From Shewanella putrefaciens (GTDB taxonomy: Bacteria > Pseudomonadota > Gammaproteobacteria > Enterobacterales > Shewanellaceae): 64,000 nucleotides of DNA. Location of the stretch: the NCBI RefSeq assembly GCF_016406325.1, contig NZ_CP066370.1:682001-746000 (forward strand), written 5' to 3'. This document shows, piece after piece, positions 10,791-21,383 of this stretch; positions within the stretch are counted from its first letter, which is position 1; each line of letters opens with the position of its first letter. Position numbers and translations under genes: made by a program. Under the pieces are notes generated by a model. That model was not told the origin of the DNA. It saw only the letters and a program-made list of their open reading frames with translations, and did no database searches.

Positions 10791-10991
10791 ATGAAACGAG
10801 TTCAAATGCGTATGGAAAATGCAGATCGTTTAGTCTGCGGTGTTGCTTCCGGAATGGCATGGCAATTTGGTTGGTCTTGTTTTTGGACAAGAGCAGTGTG
10901 GGCTGTCGCTATCTTCTTGATGCCTGGTGTCAGCTTATTGGTTTACTTTGTATTAGCGTTGTTAGTGACCCAGTGGAAGAAGTCTATTTAA
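10791..10991 (+). CDS. PspC domain protein
   Basis: 66 residues starting MKRVQMRMENADRLVCGVAS. The motif RLVCGVASGMAWQFG followed by a hydrophobic helix (LMPGVSLLVYFVLALLV) is the PspC domain, an inner-membrane component that senses envelope damage and controls PspA/PspF in phage-shock systems. The ATG at 10791 is chosen because gaggga is well placed upstream; the earlier in-frame ATG at 10773 is not. This protein is shorter than E. coli PspC (about 119 residues) and lacks its C-terminal part. Confidence 0.8.
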   Translation: MKRVQMRMENADRLVCGVASGMAWQFGWSCFWTRAVWAVAIFLMPGVSLLVYFVLALLVTQWKKSI

Positions 10992-11102
10992 GTTGGTTTG
11001 AGAGATACCTTATAAACAGCTTATAAGCGCTAATGCTTAATCCATCAAAAAGAGGGCACCTGACCCTCATGCAAATAGTGAGCACTGAACGGTTTAGTGA
11101 CA

Positions 11103-11840
11103 TTATTTTTTTAGAAAAGTCTGAAATCTGGCTTTTGCTTCATCACTCTTTAGCCTAGCGCTAAATTGTTCCAACTCTTGATGCATTTGATGTTGTACTC
11201 GATTCTTATGTGGACGCATCAACTGGCGAGTCATTTGCAGAGCTTGTGGCGGTTGGTTAGCGAGTTTTTTGGCTTGATTAAGAGTGTAACTGAGTAAATC
11301 TTCCTGAGCGATAATCTCATTAATCATGTTAAGTCGATAGGCTGTATTGGCATCAAAACTCTCTCCGAGTAAGAGTAGTTCTGCCGCTTTTTGATAACCA
11401 ACGAGTTCAGGTAAGAGTAAGCTGGCACCAGCCTCAGGCACGAGTGCCAGATTAACAAAGGGTAGTTGAAATTTGGCAGTGTTATCGGCATACACAAGAT
11501 CACAGTGTAATAGAACCGTTGTACCTATACCCACGGCGGAACCAGACACAGCCGCTACGAGTGGCTTTTTCAGTTCGAGTAGACAAAATAAAAAACGTAC
11601 AGCGGGATGATTAGGCCCTAAGTCACTATTTTTCAAAAAGTCTGCAATATCATTCCCTGAGGTGAAACAATTATCTTGTCCATGGAGCATAAAGGCACGA
11701 ATGTCGTTGTCTGCTTCACCTTCGATCAGGTATTCTGTCAGTTGTTTATACATATTAAGATCAAGTGCATTGCGTTTATCAGGGCGATTAAAGCTGATAA
11801 TACGGACACCTTGATCATCCTGAACCTGTATATGACTCAT
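11103..11840 (-). CDS. Enoyl-CoA hydratase/isomerase family protein
   Basis: 245 residues of the crotonase fold. The oxyanion-hole segments are GNDIADF (about residue 65) and AAVSGSAVGIGTTVLL (about 95-110), and the catalytic-glutamate region is ALVPEAGASLLLP (about 130-142). Start ATG is at 11838-11840; an upstream in-frame extension to 12011 overlaps the divergent copper-chaperone gene and lacks family similarity. The substrate is not determined, though a fatty acid or branched-chain CoA ester is likely. Confidence 0.88.
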   Translation of the reverse strand: MSHIQVQDDQGVRIISFNRPDKRNALDLNMYKQLTEYLIEGEADNDIRAFMLHGQDNCFTSGNDIADFLKNSDLGPNHPAVRFLFCLLELKKPLVAAVSGSAVGIGTTVLLHCDLVYADNTAKFQLPFVNLALVPEAGASLLLPELVGYQKAAELLLLGESFDANTAYRLNMINEIIAQEDLLSYTLNQAKKLANQPPQALQMTRQLMRPHKNRVQHQMHQELEQFSARLKSDEAKARFQTFLKK

Positions 11841-11874
11841 GGGTTGTTTTCCTTTACGACGACATTGGGTAGAC

Positions 11875-12360
11875 ATGGAGTTTAAGACATTGAAACCAAT
11901 ATTCAAACAGATGTTTAATTGTCTCGCACTATCCTGTGCATCTTTTTCTGTGTTGGCGAGTGTGGTTGTGACCGAAGGGCATGTACGAGCTATGCCAGAT
12001 ACAGTGCCCAATACCGCCGCTTACTTTACGCTTGAAAACCACACAGATAAAGCGCTTCGTCTTGTTGGCGTACAAACTGATGTAGCAAAAGAAGCACAAC
12101 TTCACACCATTATTGAAGAGCAAGGCATGGTTAAAATGCGACATGTTGAGGGATTTGATATTCCATCCCATGGCAAATTGACGTTAACGCCATCGGGTAA
12201 TCATGTCATGTTACTTGGTTTAAAAGCACCTCTTGTCTTAGAACAACAAGTTGAATTGCTATTGCAGTTTGACGATGGCAAAAACATTGCGATAACACTA
12301 CCCGTCAATAAGCAAGCAGAAAACAATGCTGAGCAAGAGCATCATCACCATCATCATTAA
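11875..12360 (+). CDS. PCu(A)C periplasmic copper chaperone with a natural His tail
   Basis: 161 residues with a signal peptide or anchor ending near FSVLAS. The PCu(A)C copper site pattern is visible as LHT, MVKM and HVM (His and Met ligands spread over about 40 residues), so Cu(I) binding is expected. This family delivers copper to the CuA site of cytochrome c oxidase. The protein ends in EHHHHHH, a genomic six-histidine tail that may add metal affinity. ATG 11875 is chosen; ATG 11911 would still leave a signal peptide. It is divergent from the enoyl-CoA hydratase gene and precedes the DUF2333 gene by 11 bases. Confidence 0.85.
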   Translation: MEFKTLKPIFKQMFNCLALSCASFSVLASVVVTEGHVRAMPDTVPNTAAYFTLENHTDKALRLVGVQTDVAKEAQLHTIIEEQGMVKMRHVEGFDIPSHGKLTLTPSGNHVMLLGLKAPLVLEQQVELLLQFDDGKNIAITLPVNKQAENNAEQEHHHHHH

Positions 12361-12371
12361 GGAGTCGCTTG

Positions 12372-13340
12372 ATGCAAATAACATGGAAGCAAGTCACCGG
12401 AGTCGGTTTATTTTTAGTCTTAATCTGCTATGCAGTGAGTGTGTGGTGGAGTATTGAACCCGATACGCTTACGCCTCAAGAACTCACTGCAACAGATAAG
12501 AATGTTGTTGGTTTTGCCACGACCACATCGCTGATCTTAACCGTTGAAACGTTATTGGATAAACAAGGCGGTTGGTTATCTAACGATGTGATCCCGCCTT
12601 CTATCTTTATGGATAATATGCCTGCCTTTGAATTTGGCGCGTTAGAGCAAGTTCGCGATTTAGCACTTATCATGCGTAAAGAGTTTAGCCGTTCACAGTC
12701 TCAGTCTACTGCGGATAAAGATTTGGGTGAGGCACAATCTAAGCTGAATATCGACCATACAAGTTGGTTAGTGCCGAGTGCAGAAAGTGAATACCGTGAT
12801 GCAGTCAAACTATTAAAACTGTATCGTGCACGCATGATGGACCCTAACAATCAAGATGCACAGTTCTATGCACGGGCTGACAATCTCAACGAATGGTTAA
12901 AAGAAATTCAAAAACGTTTAGGCAGTATGTCACAGCGTTTATCGGCGAGTGTGGGTCAGGAAAGATTGAACACGGACTTAGCTGGTGATAACTCTGCGCG
13001 TCAATCGACGCCTAATTTGGCAAGCCATCAGATAAAAACAAGCTGGTGGAAGATTGATGATGTGTTTTATGAAAGTCGTGGTGCTTCATGGGCACTCCTG
13101 AATTTTATGCGTGCAGTAGAAGTCGATTTTGCAGATGTTTTAAAGAAGAAAAATGCTGAAGTGAGCTTAAAACAAATCATTCGTGAATTGGAGGCGACTC
13201 AGCAAACCGTCTGGAGCCCTGTTGTACTAAATGGCAGTGGTTTTGGTCTAGTCGCTAATCATTCATTGGTTATGGCTAACTATGTATCCCGTGCGAATGC
13301 CGCGGTGATTGATTTAACGAACTTGCTATCTCAAGGTTAA
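12372..13340 (+). CDS. DUF2333 family membrane-anchored protein
   Basis: 322 residues with one N-terminal transmembrane helix (about residues 9-28, including VGLFLVLICYAVSVWW), then a soluble helical domain containing VGFATTTSLILTVETLLDKQGGWLSND, DNMPAFEFGAL and KTSWWKIDDVFYESRGASWALL. These match DUF2333, a gammaproteobacterial family of unknown function. ATG 12372 has an ideal aaggag upstream. The gene is followed within 2 bases by the TIGR04219 gene, so they are probably cotranscribed. Confidence 0.85.
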   Translation: MQITWKQVTGVGLFLVLICYAVSVWWSIEPDTLTPQELTATDKNVVGFATTTSLILTVETLLDKQGGWLSNDVIPPSIFMDNMPAFEFGALEQVRDLALIMRKEFSRSQSQSTADKDLGEAQSKLNIDHTSWLVPSAESEYRDAVKLLKLYRARMMDPNNQDAQFYARADNLNEWLKEIQKRLGSMSQRLSASVGQERLNTDLAGDNSARQSTPNLASHQIKTSWWKIDDVFYESRGASWALLNFMRAVEVDFADVLKKKNAEVSLKQIIRELEATQQTVWSPVVLNGSGFGLVANHSLVMANYVSRANAAVIDLTNLLSQG

Positions 13341-13342
13341 TT

Positions 13343-14080
13343 ATGAAAAAGACACTCCTTGCCAGTGCTGTATTAGGATTTTTGATGGCCACATCGGCCC
13401 AGGCTGCAACAGTGGTTGGTTTTAAACTTGGCGGTGACTACTGGCGTGCAGATACCAGTGGTACTTTTGCAGATAAAGGGCAACCACAGCAAACTTTTAA
13501 TTACAGTTCATCGGCTCAGGGTAGTTATTGGATTGCTGTTGAACACCCATTGCCATTTGTACCAAACCTTAAAATTCGTGAAAATAGTCTTGATCAAAAA
13601 GGAAAAATGTCAGGTGCTGACTTTACCTTTAATGGGCATGACTTTTCCGGTAATGTGACTAGCTATACCGATTTAAGTAACACAGATTTTGTGCTGTATT
13701 ACGAGTTGTTAGATAACGATATTTTGTCATTCGACCTCGGTGCAGCCTACAAGTTAATGAATGGATCGCTGCGAGTACAAGATCCCGGTCATCCAGAAGA
13801 AAAAGATGTCGATAGTGGTATTTTTATGGGGTATGCCAGTACCCATATCGGTATGCCTGGATTTGGTTTATTTGGGTTTGCGGATTTAATGTTGGGTGTG
13901 AATGAATCGAATGTTCATGACTATGCCATAGGTCTGGGGTGGGAGTTTGATGGCCTAGCAGTAGATACGCGTGTACGTGTGGGCTACCGTGAGTTTTTAT
14001 TCGATGTAAATAGTTTTTCTGGGATCAGTGCTGATACTAAGTTCGATGGCTATTTTGCAGGTGTAGAAATTACTTTTTAA
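13343..14080 (+). CDS. TIGR04219-type outer-membrane beta-barrel protein
   Basis: 245 residues with a signal peptide ending MATSAQA (about residue 21), then repeated amphipathic strands and a C-terminal strand ending in aromatic F (FAGVEITF), as expected for BAM-dependent insertion. The N-terminal pattern VVGFKLGGDYWRADTSGTF is typical of the TIGR04219 family seen in Shewanella and Vibrio. Function is unknown. Confidence 0.85.
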   Translation: MKKTLLASAVLGFLMATSAQAATVVGFKLGGDYWRADTSGTFADKGQPQQTFNYSSSAQGSYWIAVEHPLPFVPNLKIRENSLDQKGKMSGADFTFNGHDFSGNVTSYTDLSNTDFVLYYELLDNDILSFDLGAAYKLMNGSLRVQDPGHPEEKDVDSGIFMGYASTHIGMPGFGLFGFADLMLGVNESNVHDYAIGLGWEFDGLAVDTRVRVGYREFLFDVNSFSGISADTKFDGYFAGVEITF

Positions 14081-14096
14081 GCTTTATTCTGAAAAT

Positions 14097-14125
14097 AAAA
14101 AAACCGCCAATTGGCGGTTTTTTTA
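14097..14125. terminator. Bidirectional terminator between the TIGR04219 gene and tolC
   Basis: AAAAACCGCCAA / TTGGCGGTTTTT is a perfect palindromic stem with A and T runs on both sides. It lies between convergent genes and can serve both. Confidence 0.9.
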
Positions 14126-14147
14126 TTTAATGACATTAGTGCTAATC

Positions 14148-15455
14148 TTACTCAGCTTTTAGGCCGCTATTGATGGCAATAACATCATCTTCGTTAAGTG
14201 TGCCTGCTGCTTTCTTTAGGGCAACGATCGAATTAATGTAGCTGTAACGTGCATCAGACAATTTACGTTTTGAGTCATACAAGTCACGGGTACGGTTTAG
14301 TACGTCAACGATAGTACGAGTACCGACTTCAAAGCCCGCCTGAGTCGCTTTTAATGCGCTTTCTGATGAAATGACCGATTGCTCATAGGCACGAATTGAG
14401 CTAATTGAGGCGCCTACGTTGTTGTAGTTATTGCGTACATTCTTGACAACACTACGGTAGGTTTGCTCAAGTTTCTCACTGGCTTCAACATATTGATATT
14501 GTGCTTCATTGACTTGAGAGGTCACTTTAAAGCCTTCAAAAATGGGAATGCTTAAATTTAAGCCCACATTGACATTATCAAAATCAGGATCGTTAACACT
14601 GCCTGTTTTTTGCTCAAGCCCTTTATTATAACCAGCACTTAAGCTCAAGGATGGCATATGGCCCGCTTTGTAAAGGCTGATGGTTTCCTGAGCAATATCT
14701 TTACCAATGCGTTGGGTCATTAGATCAACACTGTTTGATTCAGCGATCTTTAGCCATTCACTTGGTGATGAAGGGGCTGGAGTCACGGCTGAGAAACGAT
14801 TTGTATCTAGCACATTAAGAGTCTTGTGATCGATACCTGTGATTTCACGCAGTGCTTCATAGCTATTGGCAAGATCGTTTTCAGCAAGGATCTCGCTGGC
14901 AGACGCTAGGTCATATTGAGCTTGAGCTTCATGTACATCTGTTATTGCTGTTAGACCTACAGCAAAGCGTTGTTTTGTTTGCTCAAGTTGACGTTCAATA
15001 GCGCGTTTTTCTGCACCTTGGAACTCGTAGTTATCTTTGGCCGTTAACACATCGAAGTAGGCTTTAGTCACGCGAGTAATCAAGGTTTGTAGCGTTGATG
15101 CATAGTTTGAATCAGCTTGAGAAGCGGCTTTCTCTGCAAGGCTTAAACCTACCCAAGCACTGTGGTCATAAATGACCTGATTTAACTTAAGACCACCCGT
15201 TAAACCACTGGTATTATCCCTAGGGTCATTCCAGGCTTTGTCATACCCTACGTTTGCACTCAGTGTTGGTAACAGAGGCGCACGGTTTTGCTCAATCTTT
15301 TCAAATAAAGCATCACGTTGCGCCTGAGCTTGTAACACGAGAGGGTCGTTAGTCAGTGCTTGTTGATAAATTTGCAGTAAATCATCTGCTTGTACCGCTT
15401 GAGCGGAAGCTGCGAGAGTTAATGCTGCGCATAAAGAACGGATCTTAAATTTCAT
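14148..15455 (-). CDS. tolC: Outer-membrane channel protein TolC
   Basis: 435 residues with a signal peptide ending at about AVQA (residue 21), followed by DDLLQIYQQALTNDP, the classic start of mature TolC. Two repeats of helical coiled-coil and barrel strands follow, with VGTRTIVDVLNRTRDLYDSKRKLSDARY near residue 375. TolC forms a trimeric exit duct for type I secretion and RND efflux pumps. It is slightly shorter than E. coli TolC because it lacks the long C-terminal tail. It is divergent from nudF, the conserved enterobacterial and Shewanella arrangement. Confidence 0.95.
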   Translation of the reverse strand: MKFKIRSLCAALTLAASAQAVQADDLLQIYQQALTNDPLVLQAQAQRDALFEKIEQNRAPLLPTLSANVGYDKAWNDPRDNTSGLTGGLKLNQVIYDHSAWVGLSLAEKAASQADSNYASTLQTLITRVTKAYFDVLTAKDNYEFQGAEKRAIERQLEQTKQRFAVGLTAITDVHEAQAQYDLASASEILAENDLANSYEALREITGIDHKTLNVLDTNRFSAVTPAPSSPSEWLKIAESNSVDLMTQRIGKDIAQETISLYKAGHMPSLSLSAGYNKGLEQKTGSVNDPDFDNVNVGLNLSIPIFEGFKVTSQVNEAQYQYVEASEKLEQTYRSVVKNVRNNYNNVGASISSIRAYEQSVISSESALKATQAGFEVGTRTIVDVLNRTRDLYDSKRKLSDARYSYINSIVALKKAAGTLNEDDVIAINSGLKAE

Positions 15456-15698
15456 TTGCTGTCCTTATTAGACAAAATCTCCCAAAGGAGAAATATTTTA
15501 ACTTCGTTTAGACTAAGTAATGCCTTTACCAAGGCGGTTTGCGCTTCCCGACGCTTCCCGATACAGCTAAAACTTAATGATGTAGAGTCTAAAAACTCTG
15601 ACACTGGCAAGTCAAATGCGAAGTGTAACAGATTTTATTTTAAAAATGTGTCAAATTGCCTTGATAATAGGCGCAAATTTAACTTTTAAGGATAGAGT

Positions 15699-16301
15699 AT
15701 GAAACCCCCTGTTTTTTCGCAAATGGATATTGAAATTCTCGATAAAAAATCCCTATATCAAGGCTTTTTTGCGCTAGAACAGTTCACTTTTAAGCACAAA
15801 CTTTTTGCCGGTGGTTGGAGTCAACCTGTCATCCGCGAGGTATTCGAGCGGGGTCACGCTGTGGTGGTATTGCCCTATGACATTCAGCGCGATCAAGTTG
15901 TGTTAATTGAACAAGTGCGCTTTCCTGCATTAGCGACCACTAAATCTCCTTGGCTTATGGAGTTAGTCGCGGGTATGATTGCGCCCACAGAGACAGCAAT
16001 CGATGTTGCTCATCGTGAGCTGCTTGAAGAAACGGGCCTTGTTGCTAGAAGTATTCATTTTGTTAACAGCTACTTAGCAAGCCCTGGTGGCAGTACTGAG
16101 CGTTTTTATTTTTATTGGGCTGAAGTGGATTCAACCCAAGCCTGTGGATTGCATGGATTAGCTGAAGAACATGAAGATATCCGATTGCATGTTGTGAGCC
16201 GTGAGCACGCTTATCATAGTGTGGTGGCGGGAGAAATCGACAATGCATCGACCGTTATTGGATTGCAATGGTTGCAATTAAACTATCAGCAACTCGTTTA
16301 A
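15699..16301 (+). CDS. nudF: ADP-ribose pyrophosphatase
   Basis: 200 residues. The Nudix box is visible as G..(5)E..(7)RELLEETG in GMIAPTETAIDVAHRELLEE (about residues 89-110). The upstream E-rich strand VVVLPYDIQRDQVVLIEQVR is typical of ADP-ribose hydrolases. It hydrolyses ADP-ribose to AMP and ribose-5-phosphate. It begins a tight same-strand run nudF-yqiB-cpdA-yqiA-parE, as in E. coli. Confidence 0.94.
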   Translation: MKPPVFSQMDIEILDKKSLYQGFFALEQFTFKHKLFAGGWSQPVIREVFERGHAVVVLPYDIQRDQVVLIEQVRFPALATTKSPWLMELVAGMIAPTETAIDVAHRELLEETGLVARSIHFVNSYLASPGGSTERFYFYWAEVDSTQACGLHGLAEEHEDIRLHVVSREHAYHSVVAGEIDNASTVIGLQWLQLNYQQLV

Positions 16302-16754
16302 GTGGGAAATAATGTGGCTACCTCCACTTCGCATCAAAAACCACGCTATCGACCGAATGTCAGTGATTTCTTGGCTCTTTGCGGCCGCAATTATGGCTAT
16401 ATGCTGAAATGGTTACCGCTGGATATTGCTATCGGTCAATCATGGCAGCTAAAAGGTGAGTTTGGTATATTAGTGGTGCGTATTTTAGAAAATACCAAAT
16501 ATACTCAATTGGTTGAGATATCTCGTCCGCTTGCAACAGGCGAGTTTGTCAATACTCCCAAGGTGTTAGTGAGAATTTATCACGATGCTAAATTAGCAGA
16601 AGTGTTAACTGGTCAACAGATTTACCAATTACGCCCAGTGTATGATTATCCCAATTTACGCATGTATCATAGTGATGAAAAGTACCAGGTAAATGCATTC
16701 CTGGAGGAGTTGTTGAAGATTGGTAACCAACAACGTTTAGTATGCCAGTCTTAG
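16302..16754 (+). CDS. yqiB: DUF1249 family protein (YqiB-like)
   Basis: 150 residues beginning at GTG 16302, immediately after the nudF stop; a second GTG at 16314 is possible. The segment YRPNVSDFLALCGRNYGYML and LRPVYDYPNLRMYHSDEKYQVN are conserved in the YqiB/DUF1249 family. Function is unknown. Position between nudF and cpdA matches the E. coli operon exactly. Confidence 0.9.
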   Translation: MGNNVATSTSHQKPRYRPNVSDFLALCGRNYGYMLKWLPLDIAIGQSWQLKGEFGILVVRILENTKYTQLVEISRPLATGEFVNTPKVLVRIYHDAKLAEVLTGQQIYQLRPVYDYPNLRMYHSDEKYQVNAFLEELLKIGNQQRLVCQS

Positions 16755-16770
16755 AATTTGGGTATTCAAT

Positions 16771-17610
16771 GTGCTGAAAGAGGCAGTCTCTTACTCCATA
16801 GCTGAAGGGGAAAGTGTGCGTATAGTGCAGGTCACTGATCCGCATCTCTTTGCCGATCCTGAGGCCCAGCTACTTGGAGTCAACACCAGCAAAAGTTTTG
16901 CTGCTGTGCTTAATACCATTCGGGCGGTCGATTATCCGGCACATATCATGTTAGCCACGGGAGATTTAAGCCAAGATTATTCGGCTGAGTCTTATCAGCA
17001 GTTTGTTAGAGCTGTTACGCCGGTAGGTTTGCCTTGTCATTATCTTCCCGGAAATCATGATGATCCGCGTATTATGTATCTGCATATGCAAGGTGAGCAG
17101 ATTTTTGGGCAGCAGCGTATCCTTGCTGGCAAGTGGCAAATTTTAATGCTGGATTCCACGGTTCGTGGAAAACCCGGTGGTCATATGGCGCAGAGCCAGT
17201 TTGAACTTATTGAACAGGCCATTGCGGCACACCCTGAATGTTACACTTTACTGGTGATGCACCATAATCCGATTTTGGTTAACTGTACTTGGTTAGATCA
17301 ACATTGCATGGATAATGGTGCTGAGTTTTTAGAGCGTGTGGCAATGTATCCTCAAGTTAAGGGATTACTCTGGGGGCATGTGCATCAGCGAATTGATACT
17401 CACTATGAAGGGCCGCATGGTGCGCTACAGCTTATGGCGACGCCTTCTACCTGTATCCAATTTAAGCCTTTATCACCTTATTTTGCCTTAGATGGTTTGC
17501 AACCCGGTTATCGTTTGCTGGAGTTGAAGGCCGATGGTAGCATCGGCACTAATGTTTATCGCGTACCGGGTAACCATTTTTTCCCCGATAATGATTCCAG
17601 CGGTTATTAA
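16771..17610 (+). CDS. cpdA: 3',5'-cyclic-AMP phosphodiesterase
   Basis: 279 residues of a class III metallophosphoesterase. All metal-binding blocks are visible in order: QVTDPHLFAD (about residue 20), ATGDLSQDYS (60), PGNHDDPR (90), VMHHNPI (165) and GHVHQRIDTH (205). CpdA hydrolyses cAMP and so tunes CRP signalling. The start is GTG 16771; the frame has no earlier conserved sequence. Confidence 0.94.
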   Translation: MLKEAVSYSIAEGESVRIVQVTDPHLFADPEAQLLGVNTSKSFAAVLNTIRAVDYPAHIMLATGDLSQDYSAESYQQFVRAVTPVGLPCHYLPGNHDDPRIMYLHMQGEQIFGQQRILAGKWQILMLDSTVRGKPGGHMAQSQFELIEQAIAAHPECYTLLVMHHNPILVNCTWLDQHCMDNGAEFLERVAMYPQVKGLLWGHVHQRIDTHYEGPHGALQLMATPSTCIQFKPLSPYFALDGLQPGYRLLELKADGSIGTNVYRVPGNHFFPDNDSSGY

Positions 17611-17636
17611 CGCGAGTGACCGCAGCTTGAGGAACT

Positions 17637-18212
17637 ATGCTGCTCTATATTCACGGATTCAACAGTTCACCTTTTTCAGATAAAGCGATAATGACTGCGC
17701 AATATATGGCGCAGCATCATCCGTCCGTTCTCTTTCATCAACCCCAATTACCGAATACTCCTAAGGCCGCAATGGCACTTTTACTGGAATATGTGGAAGC
17801 GGCATTGAAGGATGGTGAACCACTTACCTATATTGGTTCATCATTGGGTGGGTATTTCGCCAGTTATTTAGCCGAACATTATGGTGGCCGAGCGGTATTA
17901 GTTAACCCTGCGGTAAAACCTTTTGAGTTGTTTGATGAGTTCATGGGGCCACAGTTTAATCCTTATACAGGAGAAAACTACCAAGTATTGCCTGAACATA
18001 AGATGGAGGTCGCTGAATTTAATACGCCAGTTATCCGTAATCCAGATCGTTTTTTGGTACTATTGCAAAGCGGCGATGAAGTGCTCGATTACCGTGAAGC
18101 ACTGAGTAAATACCATCACTGCCAATTACGGATTGAAGCGGCTGGAGATCACAGTTTTGTAGGTTACGAGCACTATCTGCAAACTATAAGCCAATTTTTA
18201 CACTTACCTTGA
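17637..18212 (+). CDS. yqiA: YqiA family esterase (alpha/beta hydrolase)
   Basis: 191 residues starting MLLYIHGFNSSPFSDKA. The nucleophile elbow GSSLGGYFAS lies near residue 78, an aspartate in QSGDEVLDY near residue 150 and the histidine in AAGDHSFVGYE near 175, forming a complete triad. YqiA is an acyl-CoA/short-ester hydrolase in E. coli. It precedes parE by 56 bases, as in that species. Confidence 0.92.
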   Translation: MLLYIHGFNSSPFSDKAIMTAQYMAQHHPSVLFHQPQLPNTPKAAMALLLEYVEAALKDGEPLTYIGSSLGGYFASYLAEHYGGRAVLVNPAVKPFELFDEFMGPQFNPYTGENYQVLPEHKMEVAEFNTPVIRNPDRFLVLLQSGDEVLDYREALSKYHHCQLRIEAAGDHSFVGYEHYLQTISQFLHLP

Positions 18213-18250
18213 CAAACCGACATCCAGAGCCGCAACATGGCCGGATATAA

Positions 18251-20155
<1,905 letters not shown>

Positions 20156-20207
20156 TGTTGTGCATTATTGCCGATAACGATAAAACATAGGCATAAAGAA
20201 AATTACA

Positions 20208-21383
20208 ATGTTGTATATAAAAACCAATAATTATAATTATTTAAAGGTGTTCTCAGCCTATACAGTTCTATTCGTCTCTGTGATTTTACTCCCCATTCAC
20301 AGCGCGGTAGCTGCATCTCAATCGGTGATGATTACCGTTTCGAAGGGATTTGGTTTATCCCTTTACGCCTCTGATTTGGGGGATGCCAAACAGATAGCGA
20401 TGGGATCAAATGGCACCTTATTTGTGGGCTCTCATAAAAGTGGCACCATCCATGCCTTGGTCGATAGTAACCAAGATGGCCGAGTTGATAAGCGTTATGT
20501 GATTGCAAAAGGTTTAAAATCTCCTGAAGCAATTGCCTTTTACGATGGCGATCTGTTTGTGGCAACCGAGAATCGGGTTATGCGCTTTATTGATATAGAG
20601 CAGCGTCTGCGTCGTCCTAGTCGCCCGAAAGAAATCTACAGCGATCTGCCTGCCTCTGATAAAAAAAGTACCAGAGCAATGAATTTTGGTCCCGATGGTC
20701 GTCTTTATATCTCTATCGGCGCACCCTGTAATGTGTGTGAAGCACCAGCCCCCTACAGCAGCATAATCGCGATTAATGTCGATACAGGAGCAAATGAGCA
20801 GATTGTCTCTGGAGTCCGTGATACAACTGGGTTTGATTGGTCGCCCATCGACGGTAAACTGTGGTTTGCCGATCAAGGGCGGGATTGGATGGGGGATAAT
20901 TTACCCCCCGATGAAATCAACCGTGTTGATTCTATCGGAAGCCACTATGGTTTTCCTTATTTACATGCCACCTCTGTTATTGAGCCCGCTTACGAAAAGC
21001 CTAAAAACTTAAAAATTAGTGTTCCTATTTATGAGTTACCTGCCCATGTAGCACCGACAGGGCTGGCTTTTTATCGCGGCGTCCAATTTCCAGAAGTTTT
21101 CCACAATCAATTATTTATCGCCGAAAATGGTTCTTGGAACCGCTCTAGTAAAGTGGGTTACCAAGTTGTGATGCTTAAGATTGAAAATCAACAGGTTGTG
21201 AGTCGTGAAACCGTAGTCAGTTTTCTCGACGGAGAATTCCCCGTTGCTCGCCCTTTTGCGTTGTTATCAGCCGATGATGGGGCGATGTACATATCAGATG
21301 ATTTAAAAGGTAACGTATATCGCTTGTTCTTTAAAGGTGGCGATAGTACTGAAGAACCACAGGAACTAGAAGAAAATGAGTGA
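20208..21383 (+). CDS. PQQ-dependent sugar dehydrogenase family protein (sorbosone dehydrogenase type)
   Basis: 391 residues with a signal peptide (hydrophobic core about residues 14-32, ending HSAVA). The beta-propeller shows [58 protein letters not shown] and [17 protein letters not shown], typical of the soluble glucose/sorbosone dehydrogenase family. It should be periplasmic. The gene sits between parE and parC and its 3' end overlaps parC by 8 bases, so translation of the two may be coupled. The true substrate and PQQ dependence are not shown by sequence. Confidence 0.85.
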   Translation: MLYIKTNNYNYLKVFSAYTVLFVSVILLPIHSAVAASQSVMITVSKGFGLSLYASDLGDAKQIAMGSNGTLFVGSHKSGTIHALVDSNQDGRVDKRYVIAKGLKSPEAIAFYDGDLFVATENRVMRFIDIEQRLRRPSRPKEIYSDLPASDKKSTRAMNFGPDGRLYISIGAPCNVCEAPAPYSSIIAINVDTGANEQIVSGVRDTTGFDWSPIDGKLWFADQGRDWMGDNLPPDEINRVDSIGSHYGFPYLHATSVIEPAYEKPKNLKISVPIYELPAHVAPTGLAFYRGVQFPEVFHNQLFIAENGSWNRSSKVGYQVVMLKIENQQVVSRETVVSFLDGEFPVARPFALLSADDGAMYISDDLKGNVYRLFFKGGDSTEEPQELEENE

